The translations under genes were made by a program, and so were the position numbers. Shown here one piece after another: positions 1 to 7,633 of a stretch of DNA of 64,000 bases. Source of the DNA: JADHLJ01 sp038118725 (lineage in GTDB: Bacteria; Pseudomonadota; Alphaproteobacteria; Thalassobaculales; Thalassobaculaceae). The notes beneath the pieces were generated by a model. The model made no database searches, was not told the DNA's origin, and saw only the letters and a list, made by a program, of their open reading frames with translations. The stretch's first letter is position 1. Each line of letters opens with the position of its first letter. Location: contig JAYOIK010000009.1 of NCBI GenBank assembly GCA_038118725.1, forward strand, positions 1-64,000. The letters are read 5' to 3'.

Positions 1-154
1 ATAGAATCATGCTATGGCATGTGGACTATCGCATTCCATCGACGTCGACGCCCCTCTGGTCCCCAACGGATTGTCAAAATCGCCTTCTCGCCCCCTGTGA
101 CACGGTGAAAGTGGCGGGAGCCTCGGGGAGCGCGAAGGCCGGCGGGGCCGCCCC

Positions 155-514
155 TCAATCCTCCGGGTCCAGCGGGATGAAGATCGAATGCCGGATCTTG
201 CCCTCCAAGGCCTTGGAGAGATGGCCCTTGCCGGTGATGTCCTCGACCAGGATCACCTCGCCGGCGCCGATCTCGCGGACCTCGCCGTCGCTGGCGGTGA
301 TCCGCACGCCGCCGTCGAGATTGATGATGTATTGCCGTCGTGGCGCGGTGTGCCAATCCAGCTCATAGGTTGCCGGTGACTGGCGAAAGATGATGCCGTG
401 CGCCTCCAACCGGGCGGAAAGCTTGCTGGTCCTGCGGTCCTCGACCCAGTCGACCTCGATGTCGCGGAAATGAGACTCGCCGTTCTCGTCGGCGTAGAGA
501 TTATGGATGCGCAT
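155..514 (-). CDS. Small single-domain cupin protein
   Basis: A 119-residue protein that looks like one cupin beta-barrel. Strands run through about residues 60-110 with a typical stretch of alternating hydrophobic and Gly/Asp turns (IINLDGGVRI, then GAGEVILVEDITGKGH). The family includes small metal-binding sugar isomerases, oxygenases and purely binding proteins; the substrate cannot be told here. Only one clear barrel His (GKGH) is seen, so metal binding is uncertain. It has no signal peptide, so it is probably cytosolic. It diverges from the MFS gene at 597 with an 82-bp gap that must hold both promoters, which suggests linked regulation. Family call is fairly sure, function unknown. Confidence 0.75.
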   Translation of the reverse strand: MRIHNLYADENGESHFRDIEVDWVEDRRTSKLSARLEAHGIIFRQSPATYELDWHTAPRRQYIINLDGGVRITASDGEVREIGAGEVILVEDITGKGHLSKALEGKIRHSIFIPLDPED

Positions 515-596
515 GATAGGGTTCCCGTTCCAGCGATGTCCGGCGCGAAGTATGCTCGGTTGGCTTCCGAAGGCGCAATAGTTCCGCCCGCCTCGC

Positions 597-1838
597 GTGG
601 ACCAAACCCAACCGAAAAAGCCGGGACCCTGTCCAGTGTCGGATCAGCCAAGCCAAAGCCAAGCCTCATCGGTTGATCTTCGGGCGCTCGTGGCGGCGCG
701 GGTCTGCACCAGCGCGGTCTTCATGACCTATCCCGCTTGTCTGAACGTGCTATTGACGGAATGGGAGATGACCGCGACCGAGGGCGGCGCCATACAAGGC
801 GCCTTCATGGCCGCCTTCGCCGTTTCCCTGCTGCTATCGTCCTTCTTGTGTGACCGGGTCGGCGCCAAGCGGGTTTTCAATTGGGCGACCCTGCTCTCGG
901 CGATCACCGCGCTGCTTTTCGCCGGTTTCGCCCGCTCCTTCGAATCCGGCCTGTTGTTTGTCTCGCTGATGGGGATCTTTCAAGGCGGGACCTATACGCC
1001 GGCGATCATGCTGGTTTCGGCGAATACCAGGGAATCGAAACGGGGCGCGGCGGTCGGCTGGGTGCTCGCCGGGATGTCCGCCGGTTATGTGGTTTCGATC
1101 AGCCTGGCCGCGCCGCTTACCGATCTCTTCGACTATCGCGTCGCCTTTGCCGCGACCGGTGGGATTACCGTTCTCGGCTGGGTCATAGGACATATCGCGA
1201 CAAGACGCGCGCGGAATGCCGCAACACCCGCTCCGACGGGACAGCGATCGAGGGCGCCGATCGCCAACCGGCGGTCGGTGCTGTTGACCATCGGATATAT
1301 CGGCCATTCCTGGGAGTTGTTGGGCGTATGGGCCTGGATTCCGGCCTTTCTGGCCGCCGCGATCTTGTCGAGAGGAACCTTATCGGGCGCGGAACTCGGC
1401 CTTTGGACGGCACTATGCCTGCATGTTTCCGGCTTCTTCTCTTCATTCCTGTCCGGTTACGCCGCCGATCGGTTCGGCGCCCGTCCGGTCCTGATCGGCT
1501 TCGCCCTACTCGGAGCGGCAAGCGCGCTTTCGATCGGTTGGATGACCGAGGCATCCGTCCCCGTCCTGTTCGCGATGGCTTTCATCGTAGGGTTCGCCTC
1601 CATTGGAGACTCCTCGGTGCTGTCGTCTCAGATGACCAACGCGGTCCCCGAGGATCGTCTGGGCCGGGCGCTCGGCATACGCTCCATTCTCGGGATCGGG
1701 TCGGGTTCCGTCTCCCCGGTGGTATTCGGCATCACGCTGGACACGGTTTCCGTCGACCAGGCTTGGGGCTGGGCATTCGCCACCCTAGCGCTAGGTGGAA
1801 TGCTGGCCGCCCTCTGCGCCATGTTGTTGAAACGCTGA
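597..1838 (+). CDS. MFS transporter
   Basis: A 413-residue inner-membrane protein with about 12 hydrophobic segments, the size and pattern of a major facilitator carrier. The loop after helix 2 carries a GDRVGAKR-like motif (SSFLCDRVGAKRV, about residues 80-92), the cytoplasmic loop signature of the family, repeated in weaker form after helix 8 (AADRFGARPV). The start is a GTG, and the first 25 residues are polar and uncertain, so an internal start is possible. It diverges from the cupin gene and runs convergently into the sugar kinase, sharing its last 48 bases. It may bring in or export the compound handled by the operon at 2.9-6.6 kb; that is inference from position only. Confidence 0.85.
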   Translation: MDQTQPKKPGPCPVSDQPSQSQASSVDLRALVAARVCTSAVFMTYPACLNVLLTEWEMTATEGGAIQGAFMAAFAVSLLLSSFLCDRVGAKRVFNWATLLSAITALLFAGFARSFESGLLFVSLMGIFQGGTYTPAIMLVSANTRESKRGAAVGWVLAGMSAGYVVSISLAAPLTDLFDYRVAFAATGGITVLGWVIGHIATRRARNAATPAPTGQRSRAPIANRRSVLLTIGYIGHSWELLGVWAWIPAFLAAAILSRGTLSGAELGLWTALCLHVSGFFSSFLSGYAADRFGARPVLIGFALLGAASALSIGWMTEASVPVLFAMAFIVGFASIGDSSVLSSQMTNAVPEDRLGRALGIRSILGIGSGSVSPVVFGITLDTVSVDQAWGWAFATLALGGMLAALCAMLLKR

Positions 1839-2750
1839 CACCACCCTGGCCCTCGGGATCGGTTCAACCGCGCCAAAACCCTGGGTGGAAAGCGAGGCCG
1901 CCGTCACGCCATAGGCCGCCGCGGCGAAGGGATCGTCGCCCGCCACGAGACGGGCAAGGAAGCTCCCGACGAACGTGTCGCCAGCGCCGCTTGTATCCAC
2001 CACCGTCACCTCCGGCGGGGAAAAGCGTCTCCGCTTCCCCCTTGCCTCAATGACCGCGCCCATCTCCCCGCATTTGAGCGCCAGTACCTCCGCGCCCATG
2101 CCAGCATAAAAATCCATAACCGCGTCGAGATCCTCGACGCCCGAAAGCAGCCGGGCTTCATCAAGGCTCGGCAACAGAATGTCAACGCGGCGGGCGGTAT
2201 CGTGGATCACGGAACGAGCGGTCTCCAGATCCCAGAGATTGAGTCTCAGATTGGTGTCATAGGCCACCTTCACCCCCGCCGCCCGCGCGATGTCGATGGC
2301 CCGGCTCACTGTCGCGAGCGCGGTTTCGCTGATTGCCTGGCTGATCGCCGAGACCGCCAGGTATCCGGCTTGCTCGATCATCGCGACCGGCAGTGTTTCC
2401 GGCGTCATCCGGCTCGCCGCGGAACCCTTGCGGTAGTAGGTGAAGTCTCGCCCCTCGGCGACCGGCTGGATGAAATACGCCGCCGTCGGCGCGTCCGGGT
2501 CTCGCGCGACGCCGGAAACGTCGACACCCTCCGCGCGCCAGAGATCCAGATACATATCGCCGAACCGGTCGTCGCCGAGCGCCGTGATATAGCCGACCCG
2601 AGCGCCCTGACGCGCCGCCGCGATGGCGCAGTTCGAGGTATCGCCGCCAAAGCCCTGCAGGTAGACAGGGCGGCCTTCCGGATCGTCGATCCGGGTGAAC
2701 TCCACCATCGGCTCGCCAAGGCAAACGATATCAAGCGCGGTAGCGGACAT
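1791..2750 (-). CDS. PfkB-family sugar kinase, 2-keto-3-deoxygluconate kinase-like
   Basis: A 319-residue ribokinase-family enzyme that would phosphorylate a sugar or sugar acid with ATP in the cytosol. The N-terminal substrate region has the family pattern (LGEPMVEF near residue 11, then GGDTSNCAIAAARQG), and the C-terminal signature DTSGAGDTF places the catalytic Asp at about residue 258. Length and the GEPMVEF start resemble 2-keto-3-deoxygluconate kinases more than fructokinases. The 3' end overlaps the end of the MFS gene on the other strand by 48 bases. It is divergent from the RraA-like operon across a 162-bp gap, so it may serve the same pathway. Substrate is inferred, not proven. Confidence 0.8.
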   Translation of the reverse strand: MSATALDIVCLGEPMVEFTRIDDPEGRPVYLQGFGGDTSNCAIAAARQGARVGYITALGDDRFGDMYLDLWRAEGVDVSGVARDPDAPTAAYFIQPVAEGRDFTYYRKGSAASRMTPETLPVAMIEQAGYLAVSAISQAISETALATVSRAIDIARAAGVKVAYDTNLRLNLWDLETARSVIHDTARRVDILLPSLDEARLLSGVEDLDAVMDFYAGMGAEVLALKCGEMGAVIEARGKRRRFSPPEVTVVDTSGAGDTFVGSFLARLVAGDDPFAAAAYGVTAASLSTQGFGAVEPIPRARVVSAFQQHGAEGGQHST

Positions 2751-2912
2751 GGGGCGACTCCGTGATCTTCATCCGCCAATCCAAGCATCGGAGCCGTGAT
2801 TTGACCAGCGTGGCGGTAAGACTCTCCTAACGGTTTGACGCGCGGACTTGCTAAGGTCTCGGCAATTCCGCATGACACAGCCACTTTTTCACTTCCGAGG
2901 GGGACCCGGTCC

Positions 2913-3620
2913 ATGGGTGACGCGAATTTGACGCCGGCAGATCTTGAAGCTCTGGCCGAATGGGATACACCGACCATCTGCAACGGCCTGGAGATTCTCA
3001 GCGCCGAGTACCGGGTGAAAAGCTTCACCGTCGAGAATATGCGCTGCTTTGATCCCTCGCTTAAGCCGATTGTCGGTTACGCCCGAACCGCGATGATCCG
3101 CGCGATGGCCCCGTCCAAGGACACTCCCGAGGAAGCCCGCGCGATGCGAGCGCGATACTACGAGACAATCGCCGCCGACCCGGCCCCGTCGATCAGTGTT
3201 ATTCAGGATGTCGATTCGACACCCGGTTTTGGTGCCTTCTGGGGCGAGGTGAACACCGCGATTCACAAAGGACTCGGTTGCCTCGGCGTGGTCACGAACG
3301 GCTCGTTCCGCGACATCGACGCCTGCGCCCCCGGCTTTCAGCTACTCGGCGGCAAGGTCGCGCCGAGCCACGCCTGGGTGCATCTTGTCGCGATCGAATG
3401 CGAGGTGAATGTCTTCGGCATGACCGTCAATCCCAACGACATCATACACGCCGATCAGCATGGCGCGGTCGTCGTCCCCGCGGATTGCATTAAGAAACTG
3501 CCTGGCGCGATCGATCTGATGGAACGGCGCGAGGCGGTGATCCTGGGAGTTGCCAGGGCGCCTGGCTTCAATGTCGAGATCCTAAAAAAAGCCATGGCCG
3601 ACTCGGCCGAGATCCACTGA
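2913..3620 (+). CDS. RraA-family protein (HMG/CHA aldolase-like)
   Basis: A 235-residue protein of the RraA/dimethylmenaquinone methyltransferase-like fold. The family contains the RNase E inhibitor RraA and divalent-metal aldolases that split 4-hydroxy-4-methyl-2-oxoglutarate or 4-carboxy-4-hydroxy-2-oxoadipate and decarboxylate oxaloacetate. The aldolase signature is visible: WGEVNT followed by GVVTNGSFRDID, with the Arg-Asp pair that binds substrate and metal. This favours an enzyme over a pure RNase E regulator. The ATG at 2913 is chosen because a GAGGGGGA ribosome site lies just upstream; a longer reading frame from 2835 has none. First gene of a tight operon ending at 6570. Confidence 0.85.
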   Translation: MGDANLTPADLEALAEWDTPTICNGLEILSAEYRVKSFTVENMRCFDPSLKPIVGYARTAMIRAMAPSKDTPEEARAMRARYYETIAADPAPSISVIQDVDSTPGFGAFWGEVNTAIHKGLGCLGVVTNGSFRDIDACAPGFQLLGGKVAPSHAWVHLVAIECEVNVFGMTVNPNDIIHADQHGAVVVPADCIKKLPGAIDLMERREAVILGVARAPGFNVEILKKAMADSAEIH

Positions 3621-3630
3621 GGATGCCGCC

Positions 3631-4623
3631 ATGAATACCACCCCCAACAAGAAACGCGTCCTGGTCATTCAGGACCTGCATCCCTCGGGCATGGCGATGC
3701 TGGAGGCCCGCGATGATGTCGAGATCGTCGTGGTCAATTCTCTGGACGAGGACGAAATCGCGGCGGCGGCCAAGGACGTTCACGGCATGACCGTGCGCGG
3801 CGCCCGTATCACCAAGAAGATCATGGATCAGGCGCCGGACCTGATGGTCGTCTCGCGCCACGGCGTCGGCTATGACGCGGTGGACCTGGACGAGCTCAAT
3901 CGCCGCGAGGTGCCGCTCTGCATCGCCATCCACTCGAACATGGTATCGGTCGCCGAACAGGCGATGGCGTTCCTCCTGCACCTGGCCAAGGAGATCAACT
4001 TCTACGATCCGATCACCCGCAAGGACAGCTGGGCCGAGCGCTATCCGGTCCGAGGCATGGATCTCGAAGGCAAGAACCTGCTGATCGTCGGTTTCGGGCG
4101 TATCGGCAGCCGCGTTGCCAAGCGGGCGAACGGGTTTGACATGAAGGTTTACGCCTACGATCCCTACGTCGACGACGCGGTGATCCGCGCCGGTGGCGCC
4201 GAGCCGGTCTCCGACTACAACGCGGTGCTCGGCGACATGGACGCGGTTGCCGTGCATTGCATGAAGACCGCGGAGACCACCAACATGTTCTCCGATGCCC
4301 AGTTCAAGGCGATGAAATCCTCGGCGATTATCGTCAATTGCGCGCGCGGCGGCATTATCGACGAGGCGGCGCTGTACACGGCGCTGACCACCGGCGAAAT
4401 CCGCTCCGCCGGCCTCGACGTGCTGGCCGACGAGCCGTCATCGGCGGACCATCCGCTGTTCACGATCCCGCCGGAAAAGCTGATCCTGGCGCCGCATATC
4501 GCCGGCGTCACCGTGGAATCGATGGAACGCATGGCCACACAGACCGTGGACAACGTGCTGCGGGTCTTCGATGGTCGGCCCGATCCCGATTGCGTGGTCA
4601 ACGACCACGTCCTCAAGAGCTAA
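3631..4623 (+). CDS. D-2-hydroxyacid dehydrogenase (phosphoglycerate dehydrogenase-like)
   Basis: A 330-residue NAD-dependent D-isomer-specific 2-hydroxyacid dehydrogenase. The Rossmann motif GFGRIGSRVAKRA is at about residues 153-165, the catalytic Arg lies in NCARGGIIDE, and the Glu/His relay is in the HPLFT...APHIAGVT segment near residue 285-295. The absence of a C-terminal ACT domain and the catabolic neighbours argue against serine-biosynthetic SerA. It would interconvert a D-2-hydroxyacid and a 2-oxoacid in the cytosol. The ATG follows the RraA gene by 10 bases, so the two are co-transcribed. Family is sure; substrate is unknown. Confidence 0.88.
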   Translation: MNTTPNKKRVLVIQDLHPSGMAMLEARDDVEIVVVNSLDEDEIAAAAKDVHGMTVRGARITKKIMDQAPDLMVVSRHGVGYDAVDLDELNRREVPLCIAIHSNMVSVAEQAMAFLLHLAKEINFYDPITRKDSWAERYPVRGMDLEGKNLLIVGFGRIGSRVAKRANGFDMKVYAYDPYVDDAVIRAGGAEPVSDYNAVLGDMDAVAVHCMKTAETTNMFSDAQFKAMKSSAIIVNCARGGIIDEAALYTALTTGEIRSAGLDVLADEPSSADHPLFTIPPEKLILAPHIAGVTVESMERMATQTVDNVLRVFDGRPDPDCVVNDHVLKS

Positions 4624-4656
4624 ACGAAACAACCGCACTCCCTGGGAGGGACACTC

Positions 4657-5409
4657 ATGAAAAACCGTCTGCGCGAGACCTGGGCCGCCGGTAAGCCGGC
4701 CCTGAATGGCTGGCTCGGCATTCCGAGCACGTTTTCCGCCGAGATCATGTCCAAGCAGGATTTCGACTCCATCACCGTCGACCTGCAACACGGCCTGACC
4801 GACTATTCCATCGCGGTGCCGATGATGCAGGCGATGAGCGCCAGCGACGCGACCATGTTGTGCAGGGTTCCGTGGCTCGAGGCGGGCATCATCATGAAGC
4901 TTCTGGACGCGGGCGCGATGGGCATCATCTGCCCGATGATCAACAGCCGTGAGGAAGCCGAGCAGTTCGTCGGCGCGACACTGTACGACCCCGACGGATA
5001 TCGCAGTTCCGGGCCGGTGCGCGCGGGGGTCATCTATCCCGACTATCACAACCAGGCGAACAAACAGATCGTCTCCATGGCGATGATCGAGACCCAACGC
5101 GCGGTCGAGCGGGCAGATGAAATTTGCTCCACCCCGGGCCTGACCGGCATCTATGTCGGCCCCAGCGACCTGGCGATCACCTTCGGCGAACAGCCGGGCC
5201 TCGACCGCAAGCCGGGTGTTGTCTACGACGCGATCCAGCACGTGCTGAAATGCGCCAAGGACGCGGGCATCAAGGCCGGCCTGCATTGCATGGCGCCGTC
5301 CTATATCAAGGAAATGTACGCCTGTGGCTTTGACTTCGCCTCGCTGTCCAACGACGTCCGGCTCTTGACCCAGATTGTCTCGGGCCAAGTCTCCGAAGTC
5401 CGATCCTGA
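4657..5409 (+). CDS. HpcH/HpaI-type class II aldolase
   Basis: A 250-residue metal-dependent aldolase of the HpcH/HpaI family, which splits 4-hydroxy-2-oxoacids into pyruvate and an aldehyde. Visible motifs are the substrate loop VDLQHGLTDY (usually D-x-E/Q-H-G), the metal Glu in AMIETQRAV near residue 145, and GPSDLAITFG near residue 168. The usual GxRG(V/F)G loop is changed to YRSSGPVRAG, so substrate choice may differ from HpaI or YfaU. The ATG has a GGGAGGG ribosome site (4645-4651). Third gene of the operon; with a dehydrogenase on either side it fits oxidation of a hydroxyacid followed by retro-aldol cleavage. Confidence 0.87.
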   Translation: MKNRLRETWAAGKPALNGWLGIPSTFSAEIMSKQDFDSITVDLQHGLTDYSIAVPMMQAMSASDATMLCRVPWLEAGIIMKLLDAGAMGIICPMINSREEAEQFVGATLYDPDGYRSSGPVRAGVIYPDYHNQANKQIVSMAMIETQRAVERADEICSTPGLTGIYVGPSDLAITFGEQPGLDRKPGVVYDAIQHVLKCAKDAGIKAGLHCMAPSYIKEMYACGFDFASLSNDVRLLTQIVSGQVSEVRS

Positions 5410-5427
5410 GCGCGGGAGCGAAACTGA

Positions 5428-6570
5428 ATGACCTCCGTCCGTCATGACGACAACGGCTCCGTCCATGTCCAGGTAGAGCCGTTGCAAGCCCTGGTTTCCG
5501 AAACCTTCACCAGATATGGCTGCTCCAAGGCGGAAGGAGATCGTATCGCCACGCGATTGTCCGGAGCCAACCTACGCGGCCATGACAGTCATGGCGTGAT
5601 CCGGGTGCCGCGCTACGCGAACTGGTTGAAGGACGGTATTCAGGTCGCCGATGTCACGGTCGACGTTAAGCTTGAAAACGACATGCTGGCGGTGGTCGAC
5701 GGCAAATACGGCTTCGGCCAAACCGTCGGCGAGCAGGCGGTCGATATCGGTATCGCCAAGGCGTCGAAGAGCGGCATCGCCATCACCGCGCTGCAGAATG
5801 CCGGTCACCTTGGGCGGATCGGGGATTGGGCGGAACGGGCGGCGGCGGCCGGCCTGGTTTCGATTCACATGGTGAATGTGCGCGGCAGCCTGATCGTCGC
5901 GCCCTTCGGTGGTATCGATCGTAGAATGAGCACGTCGCCGTTTTGCGCCGGCATCCCGATGAGCGACGGCGAAGACCCAATCATCCTCGACATGGCGACC
6001 TCGGTCGTCGCCGAAGGCAAGGCGCTGGTTGCGCTTAAAGGCGGCAAGCCGTTACCGGAAGACGCGATAGTCACCGATGAAGGCGTGGTCACCGGCGATC
6101 CTCGACCGCTTTATGGCGAGGTCCCGCAAGGCCAGTTTCCCGACCCCAACAAGGGCCCGGGCGCGCTTCGGGCCTTCGGCAACCACAAGGGTTCGGGGCT
6201 AAACTTCCTGATGGAGATGATGGCCGGTGCCCTGACCGGCTCGGGCTGCGCCGGCGCGTTGAACGAGCCCAAGCGCCGGTTCTGCAACGGCATGTTCTCG
6301 ATCTACCTGTCCCCCGAGGCGTTCGGCCATTCAGACGATAGCTTTGTTTCCGAGGTTCGGTCCTACGTCGCATTTCTCAAGAGCTCGCGGCCGACCGAAC
6401 CAGGCGGCGAAGTGCTAATTCCCGGCGAGAAGGAAAAGCAGGTGATGGCGGAACGCCTGAAGACCGGTCTACCGCTCGCCGGCGAGGCTTGGCGCGATAT
6501 TGTCGATACCGCGCGCAACGCGGGCATGAACGAAAGCGAAATCCTGTCGGTCTTGGGCGGCAAGCCCTGA
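5428..6570 (+). CDS. Ldh-family (malate/L-lactate/ureidoglycolate) dehydrogenase
   Basis: A 380-residue NAD(P)-dependent oxidoreductase of the Ldh_2 family (YlbC/AllD, DlgD and ComC type), a fold unrelated to classic lactate dehydrogenase. The family signatures HDSHGVIRVPRY (catalytic His near residue 52) and NAGHLGRIGDWAE (about residues 124-136) are both intact, as is GSGLNFLMEMMAG (about residues 255-267). Members reduce or oxidise 2-oxo/2-hydroxyacids such as 2,3-diketogulonate, ureidoglycolate or sulfolactate. It starts 18 bases after the aldolase stop behind GCGGGAGCG and is the last gene of the operon. Exact substrate cannot be named. Confidence 0.88.
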   Translation: MTSVRHDDNGSVHVQVEPLQALVSETFTRYGCSKAEGDRIATRLSGANLRGHDSHGVIRVPRYANWLKDGIQVADVTVDVKLENDMLAVVDGKYGFGQTVGEQAVDIGIAKASKSGIAITALQNAGHLGRIGDWAERAAAAGLVSIHMVNVRGSLIVAPFGGIDRRMSTSPFCAGIPMSDGEDPIILDMATSVVAEGKALVALKGGKPLPEDAIVTDEGVVTGDPRPLYGEVPQGQFPDPNKGPGALRAFGNHKGSGLNFLMEMMAGALTGSGCAGALNEPKRRFCNGMFSIYLSPEAFGHSDDSFVSEVRSYVAFLKSSRPTEPGGEVLIPGEKEKQVMAERLKTGLPLAGEAWRDIVDTARNAGMNESEILSVLGGKP

Positions 6571-6616
6571 CCTTATGATACAAGGAGGCGTGGGCCGCTT
6601 CCGCCGCGACCTCGGG

Positions 6617-6928
6617 TCATGCGTTACCCAACTTACGCGCGGCGTGTCGGATATCCGCGAAGGCCGGATTGGCCTCACCCTCCGCCAAGGGGTCGGGGAA
6701 CTCACCGTGATCACGGTGAAGCTCGGCGTCCTCCAAGGCTCTTGAACGAACCTTTCGCGTTTCCTTGCCGCTTAGGAGCTTGAAGGCCTTATCGGCCTTC
6801 TCTCGATCACCCGAGGAAAGCGACGCGGCGGCCTTGGCGATCGCCGCGTGGACAAAACCAGTCCCAACCGTGCGATTCACCGCCTCACCGAGAATTTCCA
6901 AGCATTTTTTCTCAAGAACCGGCGACAT
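6617..6928 (-). CDS. Small helical protein, unrecognised
   Basis: A 103-residue protein I do not recognise. It is rich in Ala, Lys, Glu and Arg and predicted to be mostly helical, with no signal peptide or membrane segment. Its first half (VLEKKCLEILGEAVN, then HAAIAKAAASL) looks amphipathic; the second half is charged. It sits alone on the minus strand, convergent to the Ldh-type operon with a 46-bp gap, and its upstream side is an AT-rich patch (6955-7062). Coding status is supported by length, high-GC third positions and the absence of a better frame. Function unknown. Confidence 0.55.
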   Translation of the reverse strand: MSPVLEKKCLEILGEAVNRTVGTGFVHAAIAKAAASLSSGDREKADKAFKLLSGKETRKVRSRALEDAELHRDHGEFPDPLAEGEANPAFADIRHAARKLGNA

Positions 6929-6954
6929 GACGTGGCCCCAGGCGAGTTAACTTC

Positions 6955-7062
6955 TCCACCTCAAATGGGACTATATCGGCAAAAATTCAATGAAAAAATT
7001 CAACTTTATTTATGAATCAAAAGAGCAAAAAATTTTTACCTTAAAACTGGAAACCTCAACCG
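6955..7062. other. AT-rich intergenic patch
   Basis: About 100 bases of strongly AT-rich DNA in an otherwise GC-rich window. It contains the 10-mer AAAAATTCAA twice (6981-6990 and 6994-7003, 13 bases apart) and an A6T5 tract at 7027-7037. It lies upstream of the small gene ending at 6617 and downstream of the SNase-like gene, so it is probably the promoter and UP-element of the former. The base composition would also suit binding of a xenogeneic silencer. Confidence 0.6.
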
Positions 7063-7599
7063 TCAGTTCCCGCTCTTGGCTTTCTCTTGTTCCGCGCGCC
7101 AGATCCATGGCTTTTCAAACCGATAGATCATAACTCCTCGCCCCGCCGCGCGGGCCCGTTCTTCCAAACCAAGGAAATCGGGGGTTTCGTCCACATAGGC
7201 CAAGGCCCATCCGTCGCGAACAATCAGTGAATTCAAAATCTTGTCACCGAGATAGCAGGTCCCGGTAAGGTGACCGGTGCTGTCTTTTTCCAAATCGACA
7301 CACGTCATCCGCTTGCGCTGGATCATCGTATCCAAGGCATCGAAGGACTTGTAACCACAGTTTACCGGCTCGCCATTGCTGGTCTCGCAATGCTGTCGGC
7401 GGTCAGGTGCCATGACTCCATAGAGGCGCATTTGCGTGATCTTGCCATCGTCGATGCTTTTAATTCTGATCGTATCGCCGCTCACCGCCCGCGCCAGGCC
7501 GACGATTTCATCCTGCGCGTAAGCCACGCGACCACCAATCACCCCGACGGCGGCAAGCACCGCGACAAGTAAGGCAAAGCCAATACCCCGCATTCGCAT
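7063..7599 (-). CDS. Secreted SNase-like (OB-fold) protein with degenerate active site
   Basis: A 178-residue protein with a signal peptide (hydrophobic residues 6-23, likely cut after AYA at 26-28) followed by a thermonuclease-like domain. Family landmarks are recognisable: SGDTIRIKS (40-48), MRLYGVMAPD (57-66), a Cys-Gly (81-82) and IVRDGWALAYVDE. The residues that make staphylococcal-type nuclease active are mostly changed: the calcium Asp of DGDT is Ser40, the Asp of the IDAPE motif is Met63, its Glu is Asp66, and the second catalytic Arg is His110. Paired cysteines (71, 81, 100, 115) suit disulfides in the periplasm. It is probably a binding protein rather than a nuclease. Start ATG has GGGAG upstream. 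Confidence 0.8.
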   Translation of the reverse strand: MRMRGIGFALLVAVLAAVGVIGGRVAYAQDEIVGLARAVSGDTIRIKSIDDGKITQMRLYGVMAPDRRQHCETSNGEPVNCGYKSFDALDTMIQRKRMTCVDLEKDSTGHLTGTCYLGDKILNSLIVRDGWALAYVDETPDFLGLEERARAAGRGVMIYRFEKPWIWRAEQEKAKSGN

Positions 7600-7633
7600 T
7601 CTCCCGATTCCCCGCGCGAGCCTAACGCGGCCG

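Noticed and set aside
8..21. CATGCTATGGCATG inverted repeat at the window edge
   Set aside because: Only 5-bp arms and no gene context on the left, so chance is likely.
2835..2863. TTGACG as -35 of the RraA operon
   Set aside because: No acceptable -10 box at 16-18 bases.
6581..6592. AAGGAGG followed by GTG after the Ldh-type gene
   Set aside because: Only one base separates the ribosome-site-like word from the GTG, and the resulting frame of about 50 codons is antisense to the small gene at 6617-6928 and looks random.
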